Positions 5,557-7,121 of a DNA stretch of 7,121 nt are shown here, in pieces. Every line of letters begins with the position of its first letter. Position 1 is the first letter of the stretch. This DNA comes from JBJFCE01 sp051888775 (GTDB taxonomy: Bacteria > Bacillota > Clostridia > Lachnospirales > Lachnospiraceae): contig JBJFCE010000085.1 of NCBI GenBank assembly GCA_051888775.1, forward strand, positions 1-7,121. Direction: 5' to 3'. Made by a program: the position numbers and the translations under genes. The notes beneath the pieces are model-generated. The model was not told where the DNA came from and did no database searches. It was given only the letters and a program-made list of their open reading frames with translations.

Positions 5557-5562
5557 CCTCCT
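5557..5562 (-). promoter_or_regulatory. Ribosome binding site of the GH27 gene, overlapping the GH43 stop
   Basis: On the minus strand TAGGAGG joins the GH43 stop codon TAG (5563-5561) with the AGGAGG site of the GH27 gene, 8 bases before its first ATG. Such an overlap usually couples translation of the second gene to the first. Confidence 0.8.
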
Positions 5563-7081
5563 ATGAATCCAAATAGTTAATACAGAAGTCTGAAAAGACA
5601 GCTGTGTTATTTCCGACAGCATACAGACCGAGTACAACACCGGTGAAGCCCTCTGAGACTTCGCTGGACAGATATTTGCTCTGAGCGCTACCAAGAGCAA
5701 TTTCTGAAACAGCATCCGGGGTATCTGCACAGGCAGTATCGGCTGTCTGTATGCTGAAATTATACCGTTCACTGTCGGAGCGGATACAGAGACGGGCAGA
5801 GGAATCCTGCAAAGGGAGCACTGCCTGTTCATGCTTGATATCCCCGATGTTGAGCCTGAGTACGGCTTCATAGCTGTTTTGATCCGCAGAAGACTGTCGG
5901 ATCGCAATCTCATAGTGCTCATTTTCACAGGAGTAGACGGTTACGCCTGCTTCTCCGTGATCGATCGAAACATCGACAGTCAGCCGCATATCAAAATCGC
6001 GCTGCCTGATTCCCAGAAAAGTGGGAGAGTCTACCTGATCCAGTGTAATATCGCTGCCATGCAGAACAGCTTTTTGATCAGACAGCTCATAGTTTTTCAT
6101 CACAGGGTGGCGCAGATAACACCAGTCAATGTTCCATGCGGTATTTTCAAAAGTATCGATACGCTTTTCATTCTGCGTAAAATTACCGACGATCTCATAT
6201 TCATCGGCGGCAGTTCCGTCGTTTCCGGCACTGAACCAGCCGTTTTCATGGAAGGTTACCGGGACCAGAAAGACTTCGCGTCCAAGCGTATGGTAGGGAC
6301 GCCATAAATGGATCTGGCGAAAACCGAGACATAAAATATGCCAGTCACCGTGGATATCCTGAATCAGATCCCCGTGCCCGATTCCCTGAATACGGTTGGG
6401 GGCTTTGTTACGGTTGGTCAGAACCGGATTGGAAGGATAGCTTTCAAACGGTCCCCAGACGGAGGACGATCTGGCATAGGTGATCATGTGTCCGTATTCC
6501 GTACCGCCTTCGGCAGCCATGAGATAGTAGGTGTCACCGATATGGTACATATGCGGGCTTTCCAGATAACGTCCGCCGGAGCCTTTCCAGATACATTTGC
6601 TCGGCGAAAGCTTTTTTCCGGTTACAATATCGATCTCACACTGTACGACACCGCCTTCTCCGTCGGCATCCGTACCGTTGCTGATAAAATAGGTATGTTC
6701 ATTGTCAAAAAGCAGCGAGGGATCGATACCGTCCTGTTCAACCGTGACCGGTTCGGACCATTCACCGTAGATATCATCCGTATAAACATAAAAATTCTCA
6801 TGCGTGGTATCATTTGTCGTTACCATATAAAATCTGCCGTTATGAAAACGGATGGTCGGTGCAAATACGCCGCCGGAACTGTTGATCTTGTCCAGCATGA
6901 CCTGTGATTTTCTGGTCAGGACATGTCCGATCTGGCGCCAGTTGACAAGGTCCGTGCTTTCAAAGAGCGGAACACCCGGAAAATACTGGAAGGAACTGGA
7001 TACAAGATAGTATTTCCCGTTGGCAAAACAGACACTCGGATCCGGATAGAAGCCTTTAATGACAGGATTTTTGTATTTCAT
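5561..7081 (-). CDS. GH43 family beta-xylosidase / alpha-L-arabinofuranosidase
   Basis: The 506-residue protein opens with KNPVIKGFYPDPSVCFANGK (4-23), the first blade of the GH43 five-bladed propeller with the general base Asp14. Asp120 in DGIDPSLLFD is the pKa-modulating acid, Glu174 in RYLESPHMY the general acid, and His236 in GIGHGDL the conserved central His. Residues about 310-506 form a beta-sandwich of the XynB type (LGIRQRDFDMRLTV, 356-369), so length and layout match the two-domain beta-xylosidases (GH43_11/12-like). These invert the anomeric bond and trim xylose or arabinose from xylo- or arabino-oligosaccharides; which sugar is preferred cannot be read here. No signal peptide, so probably cytosolic. 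AGGA at 7091-7094 lies 9 bases before the ATG at 7081. It is the upstream partner of the GH27 gene in a coupled operon. The promoter and any sugar transporter lie beyond the right edge. Confidence 0.92.
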   Translation of the reverse strand: MKYKNPVIKGFYPDPSVCFANGKYYLVSSSFQYFPGVPLFESTDLVNWRQIGHVLTRKSQVMLDKINSSGGVFAPTIRFHNGRFYMVTTNDTTHENFYVYTDDIYGEWSEPVTVEQDGIDPSLLFDNEHTYFISNGTDADGEGGVVQCEIDIVTGKKLSPSKCIWKGSGGRYLESPHMYHIGDTYYLMAAEGGTEYGHMITYARSSSVWGPFESYPSNPVLTNRNKAPNRIQGIGHGDLIQDIHGDWHILCLGFRQIHLWRPYHTLGREVFLVPVTFHENGWFSAGNDGTAADEYEIVGNFTQNEKRIDTFENTAWNIDWCYLRHPVMKNYELSDQKAVLHGSDITLDQVDSPTFLGIRQRDFDMRLTVDVSIDHGEAGVTVYSCENEHYEIAIRQSSADQNSYEAVLRLNIGDIKHEQAVLPLQDSSARLCIRSDSERYNFSIQTADTACADTPDAVSEIALGSAQSKYLSSEVSEGFTGVVLGLYAVGNNTAVFSDFCINYLDS

Positions 7082-7121
7082 ATGTGAAATTCCTTTCTTT
7101 GTATGATGATATAGGCGATTG

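Noticed and set aside
5831..6907. Two long plus-strand open frames (158 and 189 codons) opposite the GH43 gene
   Set aside because: They lie wholly antisense to a well-supported GH43 gene, have no recognisable domains and look like mirror frames of its codon pattern.
7095..7121. Promoter of the GH43-GH27 operon
   Set aside because: TATCAT-like bases occur on the minus strand, but only 40 bases upstream of the start are in the window, so no -35 box or operator can be judged.

Overview
The window looks like chromosome of a Clostridia-type Firmicute, probably a gut Lachnospiraceae relative. This rests on strong AGGAGG-class ribosome binding sites, moderate base composition, XRE and AraC regulators of clostridial style, a desulfoferrodoxin module typical of anaerobes, and a small plant-glycan hydrolase operon. 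No species can be named from the sequence alone.

Layout: positions 1-943 hold an AT-rich pair of co-directional genes, a VOC/glyoxalase-fold protein cut by the left window edge and a GNAT acetyltransferase. Positions 944-1166 are a gene-free, low-complexity junction where base composition changes. It holds a GC-rich hairpin whose T-tract faces the minus strand. From 1167 three genes run on the plus strand: a membrane-anchored M20 metallopeptidase, an AraC-type HTH fused to a GGDEF domain, and an XRE-type HTH fused to a complete desulfoferrodoxin (superoxide reductase) module. The right 2.8 kb is on the minus strand: a GH43 glycosidase (upstream) and a GH27 glycosidase (downstream), tightly coupled. 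The GH27 gene converges on the XRE-desulfoferrodoxin gene and the two stop codons overlap.

How the parts work together: GH43 and GH27 both lack signal peptides, so they probably finish the breakdown of imported arabinoxylan, arabinan or arabinogalactan fragments in the cytoplasm. The GH27 enzyme carries Ile where alpha-galactosidases have the second Asp of the IDDCW-type motif, which points to beta-L-arabinopyranosidase activity. The two regulators are the most unusual items: each joins a DNA-binding domain to a domain normally found in another class of protein (a cyclic-di-GMP cyclase domain and an oxygen-defence enzyme). Each keeps most, but not all, of the key residues of that domain. They may be one-component sensors of GTP or c-di-GMP, and of superoxide or iron redox state. 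I found no mobile-element gene, CRISPR array, tRNA or rRNA.
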